A stretch of 64,000 bases of DNA, taken from positions 1-64,000 of the forward strand of contig NZ_JAHREP010000013.1 in assembly GCF_019084545.1 (NCBI RefSeq), read 5' to 3'. The notes under the pieces were generated by a model. It saw only the letters and a list, made by a program, of their open reading frames with translations, was not told the origin of the DNA and ran no database searches. The DNA comes from Marinobacterium ramblicola (GTDB lineage Bacteria; Pseudomonadota; Gammaproteobacteria; Pseudomonadales; Balneatricaceae). Of this stretch, positions 25,551 through 35,484 are shown piece after piece. Made by a program: the position numbers and the translations under genes. Every line of letters starts with the position of its first letter. Position 1 is the stretch's first letter.

Positions 25551-27624
25551 CCCCATTAGCGGCGGCCAGGTTCATCTCCGGCACGAAGGCGATATCGCGG
25601 TTATCACCATCGATAACCCGCCGGTCAACAACAGCACCGATGCGGTACGCCGCGGTCTGCTGGCCGCGCTGGCACAGATCGATACCGCCGGCACCCGCGC
25701 CGTGGTGCTGACCGGTGCCGGCCGCAACCTGATGGCCGGTGCGGATCTGCACGAACTGGAAAACGAGCCCACCGAACCGACCCTGCCGCAGGTGACCAGT
25801 GCACTGGAGAGCTGCGCGGTCCCGGTGATTGCAATCGTCAAGGGCCACACCCTCGGCGGCGGTCTGGAGCTGGCATTGGCGTGCGATGCACGCCTGGCTA
25901 CGGCCGACGCGCTGCTCGGTCTGCCGGAAGTGACCGTCGGCATCATTCCCGGTGCCGGTGGCACCCAGCGCCTCCCCCGCGCCGTGGGTCTGCCCAAGGC
26001 GCTGGAGATGATCGTCGGCGGCAAGCCGATCAAGGCGACCGAAGCCCAGGCTCTCGGGCTGGTCGACACGCTGTTCGAGAGCGAAGAGGAGGCCGATCAA
26101 CTGGCCGAGGCGCTGGACTTCGCCCGCGATTACCAGGGCGGAAAGCGGCCGTTGAGCGCCCGCGATGTTGCACCGGCCGACGAAGGCGAGCTCGCCGCAC
26201 AGGCGAAGAAGCTGATCGCCCGTTCACGCGGCCTGCCCTCCGCCTCGGTTGCGGCGGAAACAGTATTGCTGGCCGGCAAGCTGAGCTTCGCCGATGCGGT
26301 TGCCCATGAGCGCCGGCAGTTCCTAGCCCTGCGCGGCAGTGAAGCAGCCAAGGCGCTGCGCTACCTGTTCTTCGCCGAGCGTGGCGAACCCTATACCCCC
26401 GCCGAACCGGTTCAGCCGCGCACCATCGAGCGCATCGCCGTTATCGGCGCCGGCACCATGGGCAGCGGTATCGCCCTGTGCGCCCTCAACGCCGGGTGCC
26501 GTGTTGACCTGCTCGAGCTCAATGGCGACGCGCTTGAAGCCGGTGTCGGCCGCATCAAGTCCGAACTGGAGTCCGATGTCAGCCGCCAACGGCTGAGCGC
26601 CGAAAAGCGCGATGCCATCCTCGCGCGTCTGACGCCAACCCAGGATTTCGACATCGTGGCGGAAGCCGATCTGGTGGTCGAAGCGATCATCGAGGATCTC
26701 GGTGCCAAACAGGGGCTGTTCCAGAACCTGGCGCAAAGGGTCAGCGACACCACCCTGCTGGCCACCAACACCTCCTATCTGGATATCGACCGCATCGCCG
26801 AGGGTATCGCACACCCCGAGCGCATACTGGGCCTGCACTTCTTCAGCCCGGCTCACCGCATGTCCCTGCTCGAGATCGTCAAGGGCGGGGCCACCAGCGA
26901 TGAAAATCTGATGACCGCACTGGGCTTTGCCAAGCGGCTGAAGAAGAAGGCGATCGTGGTCGGCAACGCCTGGGGCTTCGTCGGCAACCGGCTCTACGCC
27001 GCCTACCGTCGTCAGTGCGAGTTCCTGATGGAGGAAGGCGCGAGCCCCGAACAGATCGATGCCGCCATCGAAGGCTTCGGTTTTGCCATGGGCCCGTTCA
27101 AGGTCGCCGACATGTCCGGCCTGGATATCGCCTGGCGCATGCGTCAGCAGACTGCAGATACCCGTCACCTGCGTCGCTATGTCGGCATACCGGATCTACT
27201 CTGCGAAGCGGGGCGTCTCGGTCGCAAGACCGGCAAAGGCTACTACCTCTACGGTGATGACAAGCGCCCGGCTTCCGATCCCGATGTGGCGGGAATCATC
27301 GCCGATTACCGCGCCGAGCATGGCATCGAAACCCATACGTTTACAGACGACGAGATTCAGCAGCGGGCCGTCATGGCACTGGTCAACGAGGCACTGTTGC
27401 TGCTGGCCGAAGGTGTCTGCCGGCGGGCCGAGGATATCGATATCGCCCTGGCCCATGGTTACGGCTTCCCGCGCCGGCGCGGCGGCCCGGTCTTCATCGC
27501 TCGCCAACTGGGCCAAGAGAAGCTGAACCAGGCGCTCGAAGCGCTTGCACAGGCAAGCGGCAAAGGCCATGAACGCGGCGATGCCACCCTTTTGACCCCT
27601 GACGCTGGTCCAGCAGAGGAGTGA
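25543..27624 (+). CDS. Bifunctional enoyl-CoA hydratase / 3-hydroxyacyl-CoA dehydrogenase (FadJ-type fusion)
   Basis: 693 residues. N-terminal crotonase domain (residues ~1-190) with GHTLGGGLELALACDARLA and LPEVTVGIIPGAGGTQRLPR, retaining the catalytic Glu. NAD-binding domain from about residue 298 with IAVIGAGTMGSGIALCALNAG, then two C-terminal 3-hydroxyacyl-CoA dehydrogenase domains (GNAWGFVGNRLYAAY; GYGFPRRRGGPVF). It performs two steps of beta-oxidation. The ATG at 25543 follows AAGGAGA and overlaps the synthetase stop by eight bases. Confidence 0.93.
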   Translation: MANPISGGQVHLRHEGDIAVITIDNPPVNNSTDAVRRGLLAALAQIDTAGTRAVVLTGAGRNLMAGADLHELENEPTEPTLPQVTSALESCAVPVIAIVKGHTLGGGLELALACDARLATADALLGLPEVTVGIIPGAGGTQRLPRAVGLPKALEMIVGGKPIKATEAQALGLVDTLFESEEEADQLAEALDFARDYQGGKRPLSARDVAPADEGELAAQAKKLIARSRGLPSASVAAETVLLAGKLSFADAVAHERRQFLALRGSEAAKALRYLFFAERGEPYTPAEPVQPRTIERIAVIGAGTMGSGIALCALNAGCRVDLLELNGDALEAGVGRIKSELESDVSRQRLSAEKRDAILARLTPTQDFDIVAEADLVVEAIIEDLGAKQGLFQNLAQRVSDTTLLATNTSYLDIDRIAEGIAHPERILGLHFFSPAHRMSLLEIVKGGATSDENLMTALGFAKRLKKKAIVVGNAWGFVGNRLYAAYRRQCEFLMEEGASPEQIDAAIEGFGFAMGPFKVADMSGLDIAWRMRQQTADTRHLRRYVGIPDLLCEAGRLGRKTGKGYYLYGDDKRPASDPDVAGIIADYRAEHGIETHTFTDDEIQQRAVMALVNEALLLLAEGVCRRAEDIDIALAHGYGFPRRRGGPVFIARQLGQEKLNQALEALAQASGKGHERGDATLLTPDAGPAEE

Positions 27625-27628
27625 TAAG

Positions 27629-28834
27629 ATGTCCGAAGCACTGATTTGCGATGCCATTCGCACCCCCTTTGGCCGCTTTACTGGTTCCCTCTCATCCATT
27701 CGTACGGATGATCTCGGCGCCCTGCCGATCAAGGAGCTGATGCGCCGCAACCCGGACCTGGATTGGAGCCTTATCGACGACGTCATCTACGGCTGCGCCA
27801 ACCAGGCCGGTGAGGACAACCGCAACGTGGCGCGTATGTCGTCGCTGCTGGCGGGCCTGCCGCTCTCCGTTCCCGGCTCTACGCTCAACCGCCTGTGCGG
27901 TTCTGGTCTCGACGCCGTTGGTAGCGCTGCCCGCGCCCTGCGTTGCGGCGAAGCACAACTGATGATCGCAGGTGGCGTGGAGAGCATGAGCCGCTCACCC
28001 TACGTCATGGGCAAGGCCGATAAAGCGTTCAGCCGTACACAGCAGTTGGAGGACACCACCATCGGTTGGCGCCTGATCAACCCGGCGATGAAAGCGGCTT
28101 ACGGTGTCGACCCCCTGCCCCAGACCGCAGAGAATGTGGCCGAGGAGGAGAACATCTCCCGTGAAGACCAGGATGCCTTCGCTCTGCGCAGTCAGCAGCG
28201 CTGGAAAACCGCTCAGGACGCCGGCTACTTCGCCAGCGAGCTGATGTCCGTTACCGTCAGCCAACGCCGCAAGCCGGATCTGGTCATCTCTGAAGATGAG
28301 CACCCCCGCCCTGACACCTCGCTGGAAGTTCTGGCCGGTCTGCGCGGTGTGGTCAAGGAGAACGGAACCGTCACCGCCGGTAACGCCTCGGGTATTAACG
28401 ATGGTGCCTGCGCACTGCTGATGGCGAGCCCGGCAGCCGCCGATCGTCACAGCTTGCGCCCCCGAGCCCGCGTTGTCGCCATGGCTACTGCCGGTGTTGC
28501 ACCGCGCGTTATGGGTATGGGTCCGGTGCCGGCTGTAGAGAAGATCATGCAGATGACCGGGCTGAGCCTGGATCAGATGGATGTGATCGAGTTCAACGAA
28601 GCCTTCGCCTCCCAGGCGATCGCGGTCTGCCGTCGACTGGGTCTGCGTGAGGATGATCCACGGATCAACCCCAATGGTGGTGCCATCGCCATCGGCCATC
28701 CGCTCGGTGCATCCGGTGCGCGTCTGGTCACCACCGCCCTGAACCAGCTCGAGCGCAGCAACGGCCGCTATGGCCTGTGTAGCATGTGTGTCGGCGTCGG
28801 CCAGGGGGTCGCGCTGATCATAGAGCGCATGTAA
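27629..28834 (+). CDS. Acetyl-CoA C-acyltransferase (thiolase, PcaF/PaaJ-like)
   Basis: 401 residues, full-length degradative thiolase. The catalytic residues are C90 (LNRLCGSGLDA), H357 (AIGHPLGASGA) and C387 (SMCVGVGQG). The N-terminus EALICDAIRTPFGRFTG resembles 3-oxoadipyl-CoA thiolases, so a dicarboxylic 3-oxoacyl-CoA substrate is possible. GGAG precedes the ATG, four bases after the preceding stop. It closes the operon of isomerase, synthetase, dual-function enzyme and thiolase, ending at a terminator. Confidence 0.92.
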   Translation: MSEALICDAIRTPFGRFTGSLSSIRTDDLGALPIKELMRRNPDLDWSLIDDVIYGCANQAGEDNRNVARMSSLLAGLPLSVPGSTLNRLCGSGLDAVGSAARALRCGEAQLMIAGGVESMSRSPYVMGKADKAFSRTQQLEDTTIGWRLINPAMKAAYGVDPLPQTAENVAEEENISREDQDAFALRSQQRWKTAQDAGYFASELMSVTVSQRRKPDLVISEDEHPRPDTSLEVLAGLRGVVKENGTVTAGNASGINDGACALLMASPAAADRHSLRPRARVVAMATAGVAPRVMGMGPVPAVEKIMQMTGLSLDQMDVIEFNEAFASQAIAVCRRLGLREDDPRINPNGGAIAIGHPLGASGARLVTTALNQLERSNGRYGLCSMCVGVGQGVALIIERM

Positions 28835-28848
28835 GCGCTCGCCCTCTT

Positions 28849-28902
28849 GGGCGGGTCTGCATACCGAGTACTCTCAGTCGATATGCAGGTCCGCCTTTTT
28901 TT
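28849..28902 (+). terminator. Rho-independent terminator after the thiolase gene
   Basis: GGCGG-GT-CTGCAT pairs with ATGCAG-GT-CCGCC (outer arms 28850-28854 and 28891-28895) and is followed by seven T (28896-28902). It begins 16 bases after the stop codon. Confidence 0.88.
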
Positions 28903-29052
28903 GGCTGCTCATGGCGTGCTGCACAACTAAAAGTCTGTCCTCAGGTTGACCAATACTCAGTACAACCGCGCATATCCGTATGACATGCTGTCGGTTCTGG
29001 TGGGGGTGTAACACCGTCAACCCGAGGTGTTCCATCAGAGAGAGTAATAACG

Positions 29053-30117
29053 ATGACGATGCGGTTTTTCCTTACCCTCCTGTGGTGCTACCTGCTGGCG
29101 ACCTGCGCCGGATATCTCGCCTATAGCCTGAATCTGCCGCTGCCCTGGATGATCGGCCCCTTGGTGGTCACCGCGGCGTTCAACCTGCTTGTACGCCCCG
29201 TCAACATCCCGGTTCGCACGCGCCCGGTCGGACAGATGATCGTTGCGGCTCAGGTGGGCCTGTTCTTCACCGGGGAGGCGCTATCCGCCATCTACGACCA
29301 CGGCCTCGCCATCCTGGGTGTTGCGATCTGCACGATCCTGTTCGGATTGTCCCTGTCCTACCTTCTGCGCCGCATATCCAACGCCGACCCGGTGACCGCG
29401 TTTCTCTCCTGTATGCCCGGAACACCGGTCGAGATGGGTAACCTGGCGATACGTTATGGTGGCGATCCCGGGCCGGTGATCTTTGCTCAAACCCTGCGCA
29501 TCTCAGCCATCGTACTGCTGATTCCGACCACCCTTTACTACCTGCTGGACACGCCCGCCGGTAGCCGTCCTTTGAACGCGCACTCGGTTGATCTGATGGG
29601 CATGCTGTTCATGAGCGCAGGCGCCGCCGCCAGCTCCCTGCTGTTCTATAAACTGAAGATCAACAGCCCGTTTTTCCTCGGCGCGCTGTCATTCTCCTGT
29701 ATCGCGACGGCCACCGGCGTGATCCCGGTTTCCGGCTTTCCCTGGCAGATGGTCGCTTTCGCCCAGATTCTGCTCGGCACCTGGCTCGGCTCCACCTTCC
29801 GCCGCGAACTGTTTCAACAGGCCGGCCGACTGGTGGTGTCGATCTGCATAACCTCTGCGCTGTTGCTGCTGCTCTGCACCGCCTTTGCACTGCTGCTGAG
29901 TTACTTCACCGATATGGACTGGAAGGCCCTGGTGCTGGGTGCAGCACCCGGCAGCATCACCGAAATGTCATTGACCGCTCAGTTCCTGCATCAGAATGTG
30001 GCGCTGATCACCGCCTTCCACCTGGTGAGGATCTTTATGATTCTGCCCAACGTGCCCTGGATGCTCGCACTGATCCATCACCGGGCGAACAAGGTAGCGC
30101 GGACAACCGATTCATAA
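29053..30117 (+). CDS. AbrB/AmoA-type membrane protein (PF05145 family)
   Basis: 354 residues, about 10 transmembrane segments in two similar halves. Family blocks are NLPLPWMIGPLVV near residue 28, FLSCMPGTPVEMGNLAIRYGGDP near 117, and LVLGAAPGSITEMSLTAQFL near 295; the two PG..xE/TEM motifs are the internal repeats. Databases often call these ammonia monooxygenase or AbrB by old error; they are probable transporters of unknown substrate, frequently near TTT genes. It is convergent, within six bases, with an MFS gene. A paralogue lies at 37435. Confidence 0.82.
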   Translation: MTMRFFLTLLWCYLLATCAGYLAYSLNLPLPWMIGPLVVTAAFNLLVRPVNIPVRTRPVGQMIVAAQVGLFFTGEALSAIYDHGLAILGVAICTILFGLSLSYLLRRISNADPVTAFLSCMPGTPVEMGNLAIRYGGDPGPVIFAQTLRISAIVLLIPTTLYYLLDTPAGSRPLNAHSVDLMGMLFMSAGAAASSLLFYKLKINSPFFLGALSFSCIATATGVIPVSGFPWQMVAFAQILLGTWLGSTFRRELFQQAGRLVVSICITSALLLLLCTAFALLLSYFTDMDWKALVLGAAPGSITEMSLTAQFLHQNVALITAFHLVRIFMILPNVPWMLALIHHRANKVARTTDS

Positions 30118-30123
30118 TCCCTT

Positions 30124-31662
30124 TCAGTGAGTATCGACACCAACCCGATCAACGTGTTGTGCCTGAATAGCCCCATTGCGCCATCCTCCCTGAACCGACA
30201 AAACAACCGTCAGTACAGCGGCAACAACGGCCAACAGTGCGGCCGCTAGAAACAGGTCGGAAAAGCCGGCACGGTAGCTATCGGCCGCGTCCTTGCCTAA
30301 CAGACCTAAAGACTGATCAGCCGTGATAAATTGTCCCGTTACCACCCACTCCAACGCACGCGGCAACACGGAGCAATCGCCGTCTGCCGAGCTGCATAAT
30401 AGGTCCTGCAACCGGCTCTTCACCCCGAGCGCCAATATCGACGACAGACCTGCATACCCCACCAGCATGGCGAAAAACCTCGCCGTCGTGCTGATGCCTG
30501 ACGCCATGCCCGTTCGCTCTTTCGGTACGGAGCCAAGAATCGCTTTCTGGGTTTCACCGTTGATCAGCCCACCACCGGCGCCCAGAATCGACATGCCGAT
30601 AAAGAACCAGAGCGGGTTGCTGCTTGTTGCGGCCAATGACAGCCAGATATTCCCGACCGATATGACCGCCAATCCGAGCCCGAGCAGCTGATACGATTGG
30701 AGCCGGTTCGAAAATCGTCGCCCTATGGTCGGGAACAGAAACATCGTGATGGCAAAAGGCAGCAACGCGCAGCCCGTCCACAAAAAGGAGATTCCCATGC
30801 CACGCTGGAGGTAGAGCGGCAATAGCGCCGCCATCACCTGGGCAGCGCCTGCGTACCCCAGCATGGCGATAACGGCCCCAACAAAGCGGCCGGACTTGAA
30901 AAACCTCAGATGCAGCATGGGGTTGATCTGACGCAACTCGATGACCACGAATGCTGCCAACGTGACCAGTCCGAGCGTAAACACGATCACCGATTGATGG
31001 CTCGTCCAGCCGGTTTGAGGGCCATTGATAAGCCCCCAGACCCAGAGCAGCATTGAGAGACTGAAGCAGATTGCGCCGGCCCAATCGAACGTATGTGCGC
31101 CGCTCGGCCTGTCTTCGTCGATAGTGCGCGGCACCGCAATAATCAGCATGACGCAGATCGGTACAAAGACAAAGAATGCCCAGCGCCAGCCCAACAGGGA
31201 GCCTGCAAGACTGCTCAACAAGGGGGCAACCACCATGGTCAGTCCCATGATGCTGCCCCAGGTACTCCAGGCCCTGATCGCCTCATCCTGCAGACGAAAT
31301 CGATGCCCGATAGTGGATAAGGCGGGCGCCAGCAGCAGTGCCGCCCCAACACCCTGTACCGCACGAGCCCCGATCAACAGCGAGATATTAGGCGCGAGAC
31401 TGCCGGCCAGTGCAGCACAGCCGAACAGCCACAAGCCAACTAGCAGCACCCGACGCCGCCCGTAACGATCGGCCATCGCGCCGGCAAACAGCAGCAGTGA
31501 GGCAAATGTGAGCAAAAAACTGCTCTGCACCCAGGCCATCTGCGAAAAATCAGCACCAAGGTCGGCCACCAGACTCGGCAGCAGCACGCCAACCAGGTTG
31601 GTATCGAAAATGGTCAGGGCACAACTGGCCGATGCGGTGAGCAGCAAGCCCCGCTCTTTCAT
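30124..31662 (-). CDS. MFS drug/anion exporter, DHA2 (EmrB/QacA) family, 14 TM
   Basis: 512 residues with about 14 hydrophobic segments. Motif A-like GAMADRYGRRRVLLVG follows TM2 and the motif C region FLTFASLLLFAG / GVGAALLLAPAL is present. DHA2 proteins export drugs or organic anions by proton antiport. I chose the ATG at 31662 with AGGG eight bases upstream. It begins 22 bases after the DUF934 stop, so it may be read with the sulfite reductase genes. Substrate unknown. Confidence 0.85.
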   Translation of the reverse strand: MKERGLLLTASASCALTIFDTNLVGVLLPSLVADLGADFSQMAWVQSSFLLTFASLLLFAGAMADRYGRRRVLLVGLWLFGCAALAGSLAPNISLLIGARAVQGVGAALLLAPALSTIGHRFRLQDEAIRAWSTWGSIMGLTMVVAPLLSSLAGSLLGWRWAFFVFVPICVMLIIAVPRTIDEDRPSGAHTFDWAGAICFSLSMLLWVWGLINGPQTGWTSHQSVIVFTLGLVTLAAFVVIELRQINPMLHLRFFKSGRFVGAVIAMLGYAGAAQVMAALLPLYLQRGMGISFLWTGCALLPFAITMFLFPTIGRRFSNRLQSYQLLGLGLAVISVGNIWLSLAATSSNPLWFFIGMSILGAGGGLINGETQKAILGSVPKERTGMASGISTTARFFAMLVGYAGLSSILALGVKSRLQDLLCSSADGDCSVLPRALEWVVTGQFITADQSLGLLGKDAADSYRAGFSDLFLAAALLAVVAAVLTVVLSVQGGWRNGAIQAQHVDRVGVDTH

Positions 31663-31684
31663 GGCAAAGCCCTCTCTCGACTTG

Positions 31685-32194
31685 TCACTTCGCACTTCGA
31701 CGTCTGAACAGCGGTTCCGGGTTTGTTACCGATCGCGCGTAGATCATATCGAAGCCAAACAGCCCCTTGAGTGCCTCCAACACCGATTTGTCTTCACGTA
31801 CAGCGAACGAGCTAAAACCACAGTGGCGCATCAGCCCCAGTTGATCGCGCAACACATCACCGGTTGCGCGCAGATCCCCCTTGTAGCCGTAACGGGTTCT
31901 GAGCAGGTTGGCCTGAGTGTACGCCCGACCATCCCTGAAGCTCGGAAACTCCAGGGCGATCAGCGGCAACGTATCAAGCCCGGGCGCAACCGTTTCCGGA
32001 TCGTCATCCGGCCCCAGCAGGACGCCGCATGACAACTGATCCAAGTCCCCTTTTTCACGCAGGCTCTGCCAACGCGCAAAGGAGATAATCGGTGAGGAGA
32101 TGCTGTCCAACGGCTGGTCGTCGTCCACCAGGCACCAGGGGTCCTCTGGCAGTACATGCGCAACCCCATTTATCAGGCCGATTGTATTGTTCAT
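31685..32194 (-). CDS. DUF934 protein (sulfite reductase accessory)
   Basis: 169 residues, matching the DUF934 family that almost always follows cysI-type hemoprotein genes in proteobacteria. Conserved stretches are LPLIALEFPSFRDGRAYTQANLLR and RATGDVLRDQLGLMRHCGFSSF. The ATG overlaps the stop of the sulfite reductase gene (ATGA), showing coupling. The molecular role is not established; a structural or electron-transfer partner of the reductase is inferred. Confidence 0.88.
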   Translation of the reverse strand: MNNTIGLINGVAHVLPEDPWCLVDDDQPLDSISSPIISFARWQSLREKGDLDQLSCGVLLGPDDDPETVAPGLDTLPLIALEFPSFRDGRAYTQANLLRTRYGYKGDLRATGDVLRDQLGLMRHCGFSSFAVREDKSVLEALKGLFGFDMIYARSVTNPEPLFRRRSAK

Positions 32195-33873
32195 GCACTT
32201 GCCTCCACCTTGGCGGTTTCGCGTTGATAGACCCCCTCCTTGAATGGCGCAATACCGATGCGACGCACCGTGTCGACGAATCGCTCCTCGACTTCACGGT
32301 AACTCAGGTAAACCGATAGCAGTCGATCGATCGCCTCGGGCACCTCTTCGGCCCGAAAAGCAGGTCCGATCACCTTACCGATCGAACTCTCCTTGCCCTG
32401 GGCACCGCCGATGGTGATCTGGAAAAACTCCTCGCCGTTCTTGTCGACCCCCAGGATACCGATATTGCCGATATGGTGGTGGCCACAGGCATTTACACAC
32501 CCCGAAATATTGAGGCTCAACTCGCCCAGATCGTGCAGGAAATCCAGGTTGTCAAAACGCTGCTGTATCGCCTTAGCCACCGGTAGCGAGCGGGTACTGG
32601 CCAGCGAACAGTAGTCGCCGCCGGGGCAGGAGATCACGTCAGTCAGCAGGCCGATATTGGGCGTGGCCAGGTTCTGCGCCCGTAGCGCTTTCCACAGCGC
32701 ATAGAGGTCACGTTTGCGAATATCCGGCAGCACCAGGTTCTGCTCGTGAGCCACACGGATTTCGCCGAAACCATATTTCTCTGCAAGGTCAGCCACCACT
32801 CGCATCTGCTCGGCAGTAACATCCCCGGGAGGCGCCGACGTGCCGGGTTTGGTGGAGAGAATGACGGAGCTGTAGCCCGGCATCTTGTGCGCACGGGTGT
32901 TGTTCTGCACCCAAACGGAGAACGCCGGATTACGAGCCAGCCAGGCGCCGAAGTCGGGGTCGATCGCATCTATGCGCTCGTAGTCGGGCGCTTGAAATTC
33001 GTGGGCGACACGGGCGTACTCTTCGCTGGTCAGCTCGGCGACGCCATCACGAATCTGCTCCCACTCGCGCTCTACCTCCTGAGCGAACGCCTCGACACCC
33101 AGCGCCTTGACCAGGATCTTGATCCGCGCCTTGTATTTGTTGTCGCGACGGCCGTAGCGGTTGTACACGCGCAACACAGCTTCGACGTAGGTCAGCAGAT
33201 GCTGCCAGGGCAGCGCCTCACGTATCGTTTCGTTGAGAATCGGGGTGCGTCCCAGCCCGCCACCGACCATCACGCGTAACAGCATCTCGCCGTTTTCGCC
33301 TCTGTACAGGTAAAGCCCTACGTCATGTGCACGGATGGCAGCCCGATCCATCTCCGAGGAGGAGATCGCGATCTTGAACTTGCGCGGCAGAAACAGGAAC
33401 TCCGGGTTGACCGTCGACCACTGACGCAGAATCTCGGCCAGCGGACGGGGGTCGATCAGTTCGTCACTCGCGACGCCGGCAAAGGCTTCGGTGGTGATGT
33501 TGCGCACGCAGTTGCCGGAGGTCTGGATCGCGTGCATCTCCTGATCGGCAAGCAGCTGCAGAATATCCGGCACCCGCTCCAGCGCGATCCAGTTGAACTG
33601 GATATTCTGCCGCGTGGTGAAGTGTCCGTAACCCCGGTCGAACTCTTCGGCGATCCGGGCCAGGGCACGCAGTTGATTTGCCGAGAGCGTGCCATAGGGG
33701 ATGGCAACACGCAGCATATAAGCGTGACGCTGCAGGTAGACGCCGTTCTGCAGTCTGAGCGGCAGAAACTCCTCTTCACTCAGTTCACCCGACAGTCGGC
33801 GCGCGACCTGATCCCGAAACTGAGCCACCCGCGCCTGCACCAGCGCATGGTCATATTCATCGTATCTGTACAC
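32191..33873 (-). CDS. cysI: Siroheme sulfite/nitrite reductase hemoprotein (CysI type)
   Basis: 560 residues from a GTG at 33873 (protein begins VYRYDEYDHALV, the normal CysI start; GGGGA seven bases upstream). The [4Fe-4S]-siroheme cysteines are C416, C422, C459 and C463 (CPGGDYC and GCVNAC). HAIQTSGNC near residue 125 and RRDNKYKARIKILV near 245 are conserved siroheme-binding regions. With DUF934 downstream this is the Pseudomonas-type assimilatory sulfite reductase that makes sulfide for cysteine synthesis. Nitrite is an alternative substrate in the family, but the DUF934 pairing favours sulfite. Confidence 0.9.
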   Translation of the reverse strand: MYRYDEYDHALVQARVAQFRDQVARRLSGELSEEEFLPLRLQNGVYLQRHAYMLRVAIPYGTLSANQLRALARIAEEFDRGYGHFTTRQNIQFNWIALERVPDILQLLADQEMHAIQTSGNCVRNITTEAFAGVASDELIDPRPLAEILRQWSTVNPEFLFLPRKFKIAISSSEMDRAAIRAHDVGLYLYRGENGEMLLRVMVGGGLGRTPILNETIREALPWQHLLTYVEAVLRVYNRYGRRDNKYKARIKILVKALGVEAFAQEVEREWEQIRDGVAELTSEEYARVAHEFQAPDYERIDAIDPDFGAWLARNPAFSVWVQNNTRAHKMPGYSSVILSTKPGTSAPPGDVTAEQMRVVADLAEKYGFGEIRVAHEQNLVLPDIRKRDLYALWKALRAQNLATPNIGLLTDVISCPGGDYCSLASTRSLPVAKAIQQRFDNLDFLHDLGELSLNISGCVNACGHHHIGNIGILGVDKNGEEFFQITIGGAQGKESSIGKVIGPAFRAEEVPEAIDRLLSVYLSYREVEERFVDTVRRIGIAPFKEGVYQRETAKVEASA

Positions 33874-33968
33874 GCTTTTGTCCCCGGTTCTGCCAAGTGA
33901 ATGCACTAGGCTAGCGGGAGCGAGCAATACGGGGCAGGCTCAATTTTTTTAATTTTGATCGGGACAGA

Positions 33969-35375
33969 TCACACCTGAACGAACAGCTCCGGCAATCGAT
34001 TCAGCGCCGCCGTCCTGCGTGCGTCCCAGGGGTGGGCGTAGCTGATACGCAGGCAGTTTCTGAACTGCCCCGACACCGAGAACAGCGGGCCGGGGGTGAT
34101 AACCACCCCCTCCTCCAGCGCTTTCGGGTAGCTTGCCAGGGTATCGAAACTCGGCGGCAGCTCCACCCAGACCGCCAGACCGCCCAATGGCACACTCACA
34201 CGCAGCCCGGTGGACCAGGCCTGGAGTGACGCGATCAGCCGGTCACGACGTTCTCTCAGGTCGTTGCGTTGACGGCGAAGATGCGCAGTAAAACTGCCAT
34301 CGGCCATATAGTCCGCGACCCCTTGCTGCAGGTATCGACTGCTGGCCAGCTGGGTTACCAGCTTCAGACGCAGAATTCGGTCATGCCAACGTGCCCCGGA
34401 GACCCAGCCCAGCCGCAGGTCACGCGACAGCGATTTGGAGAACGAGCTGCACAGGATCACTCGGTCGTTGCGGTCCATCGCCTTCAGCGGATCAGGCGCA
34501 CTGCCGAGCGCGGTGTCCGCGTAGATATCGTCCTCGATAATCGCCAGGTCGTGACGCTCGGCCAACGCCAGCAACCGCGATTTCGACTCGCTCGGCATCA
34601 ACGCGCCGCCGGGCGTGGCAAACGCCGGCGAGACGATACAGGCCTTCACCTTCCAGCGCTCGAGCACCTCCTCCAGCGCCTCGATATCCATCCCGGTTTC
34701 AGCGGAGGTGGGCACCTCGACAACGCGCAGATCCAACTGTTCCAGCAACTGCAGCACGCCATAAAACCCCGGCGATTCCACCGCGACCACATCGCCCCGT
34801 TCACAGCAGGCCATCAACGCCAGAAACAGCGCATGCTGGCAACCGGAGGTCACACAGAGTTGATCGGGAGAAACCGCCCAGCCGCGACGCGCACTGTGCA
34901 GTGACAGCTGCTCACGCAGCCCCATGTCGCCGGCGGGTGCATCGTAGTACTGGTAATCGTCACCCTTCTGGCGGCGCAGTGCACGGCCGATGGCACGGTT
35001 CAGGGCCACGATACTGAGGGGCAGATCACCGGCGTGCAGGTCCGGCAGCAGATCGAACGCCGCACTGCGGCCCATGATATCCAGCAGCAGGTCGTTGACG
35101 CTGACCGGCCTCGGTGCCTCGATCCTGGACCGGCTCAGCGGTTTTTTAACGGCAATGGGTTGCAGCGCAACAAAGTAACCGGACTTGGGCCGCGCCTCCA
35201 CCAATCCCTGCGCTTCCAGACGCTGCAGCGCATGCTGCACGGTGGCCTTGGACAGGCCGTGCTCCTGACACAGGGTACGAATCGAGGGCAGCCGCTCCCC
35301 CAGTCGCCAGCGCTGCTCCTCTATGCCCTGCAGCAACCAGCTTTCAAGCTGCCGGTAACGATAATCCACTCCCAC
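33969..35375 (-). CDS. MocR-type regulator: GntR helix-turn-helix fused to class I aminotransferase domain
   Basis: 468 residues. N-terminal GntR winged helix (residues ~1-75; RLPSIRTLCQEHGLSKATVQHALQRLEAQGLVEARPKSGYF) is followed by a fold-type I PLP domain with the Schiff-base lysine in CSSFSKSLSRDLRLG near residue 315. The start is GTG-type, with alternatives two codons apart. It is divergent from ccoG, with only about 110 bases between. MocR proteins usually control a neighbour or a PLP/amine pathway; no such pathway is adjacent, so the target is uncertain. Confidence 0.88.
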   Translation of the reverse strand: MGVDYRYRQLESWLLQGIEEQRWRLGERLPSIRTLCQEHGLSKATVQHALQRLEAQGLVEARPKSGYFVALQPIAVKKPLSRSRIEAPRPVSVNDLLLDIMGRSAAFDLLPDLHAGDLPLSIVALNRAIGRALRRQKGDDYQYYDAPAGDMGLREQLSLHSARRGWAVSPDQLCVTSGCQHALFLALMACCERGDVVAVESPGFYGVLQLLEQLDLRVVEVPTSAETGMDIEALEEVLERWKVKACIVSPAFATPGGALMPSESKSRLLALAERHDLAIIEDDIYADTALGSAPDPLKAMDRNDRVILCSSFSKSLSRDLRLGWVSGARWHDRILRLKLVTQLASSRYLQQGVADYMADGSFTAHLRRQRNDLRERRDRLIASLQAWSTGLRVSVPLGGLAVWVELPPSFDTLASYPKALEEGVVITPGPLFSVSGQFRNCLRISYAHPWDARRTAALNRLPELFVQV

Positions 35376-35484
35376 CTCAGGTCCTCACCCATCTGTACCC
35401 ATTACAATTATTTTTTTTATACCTGATCCTATCTTAATCACAAGCGTAGTCTGCCCCCAATCAGAAATCAGGGGGACACCTGCG

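Noticed and set aside
24519-25556. 345-codon minus-strand frame
   Set aside because: Antisense to the ATP-grasp half of the NDP-forming synthetase; low-complexity His/Gln/Gly composition.
29053-30117. Ammonia monooxygenase as the product of the AbrB-type gene
   Set aside because: That database name stems from an old misannotation; the protein has repeated transport-like membrane blocks and no AmoA copper ligands.
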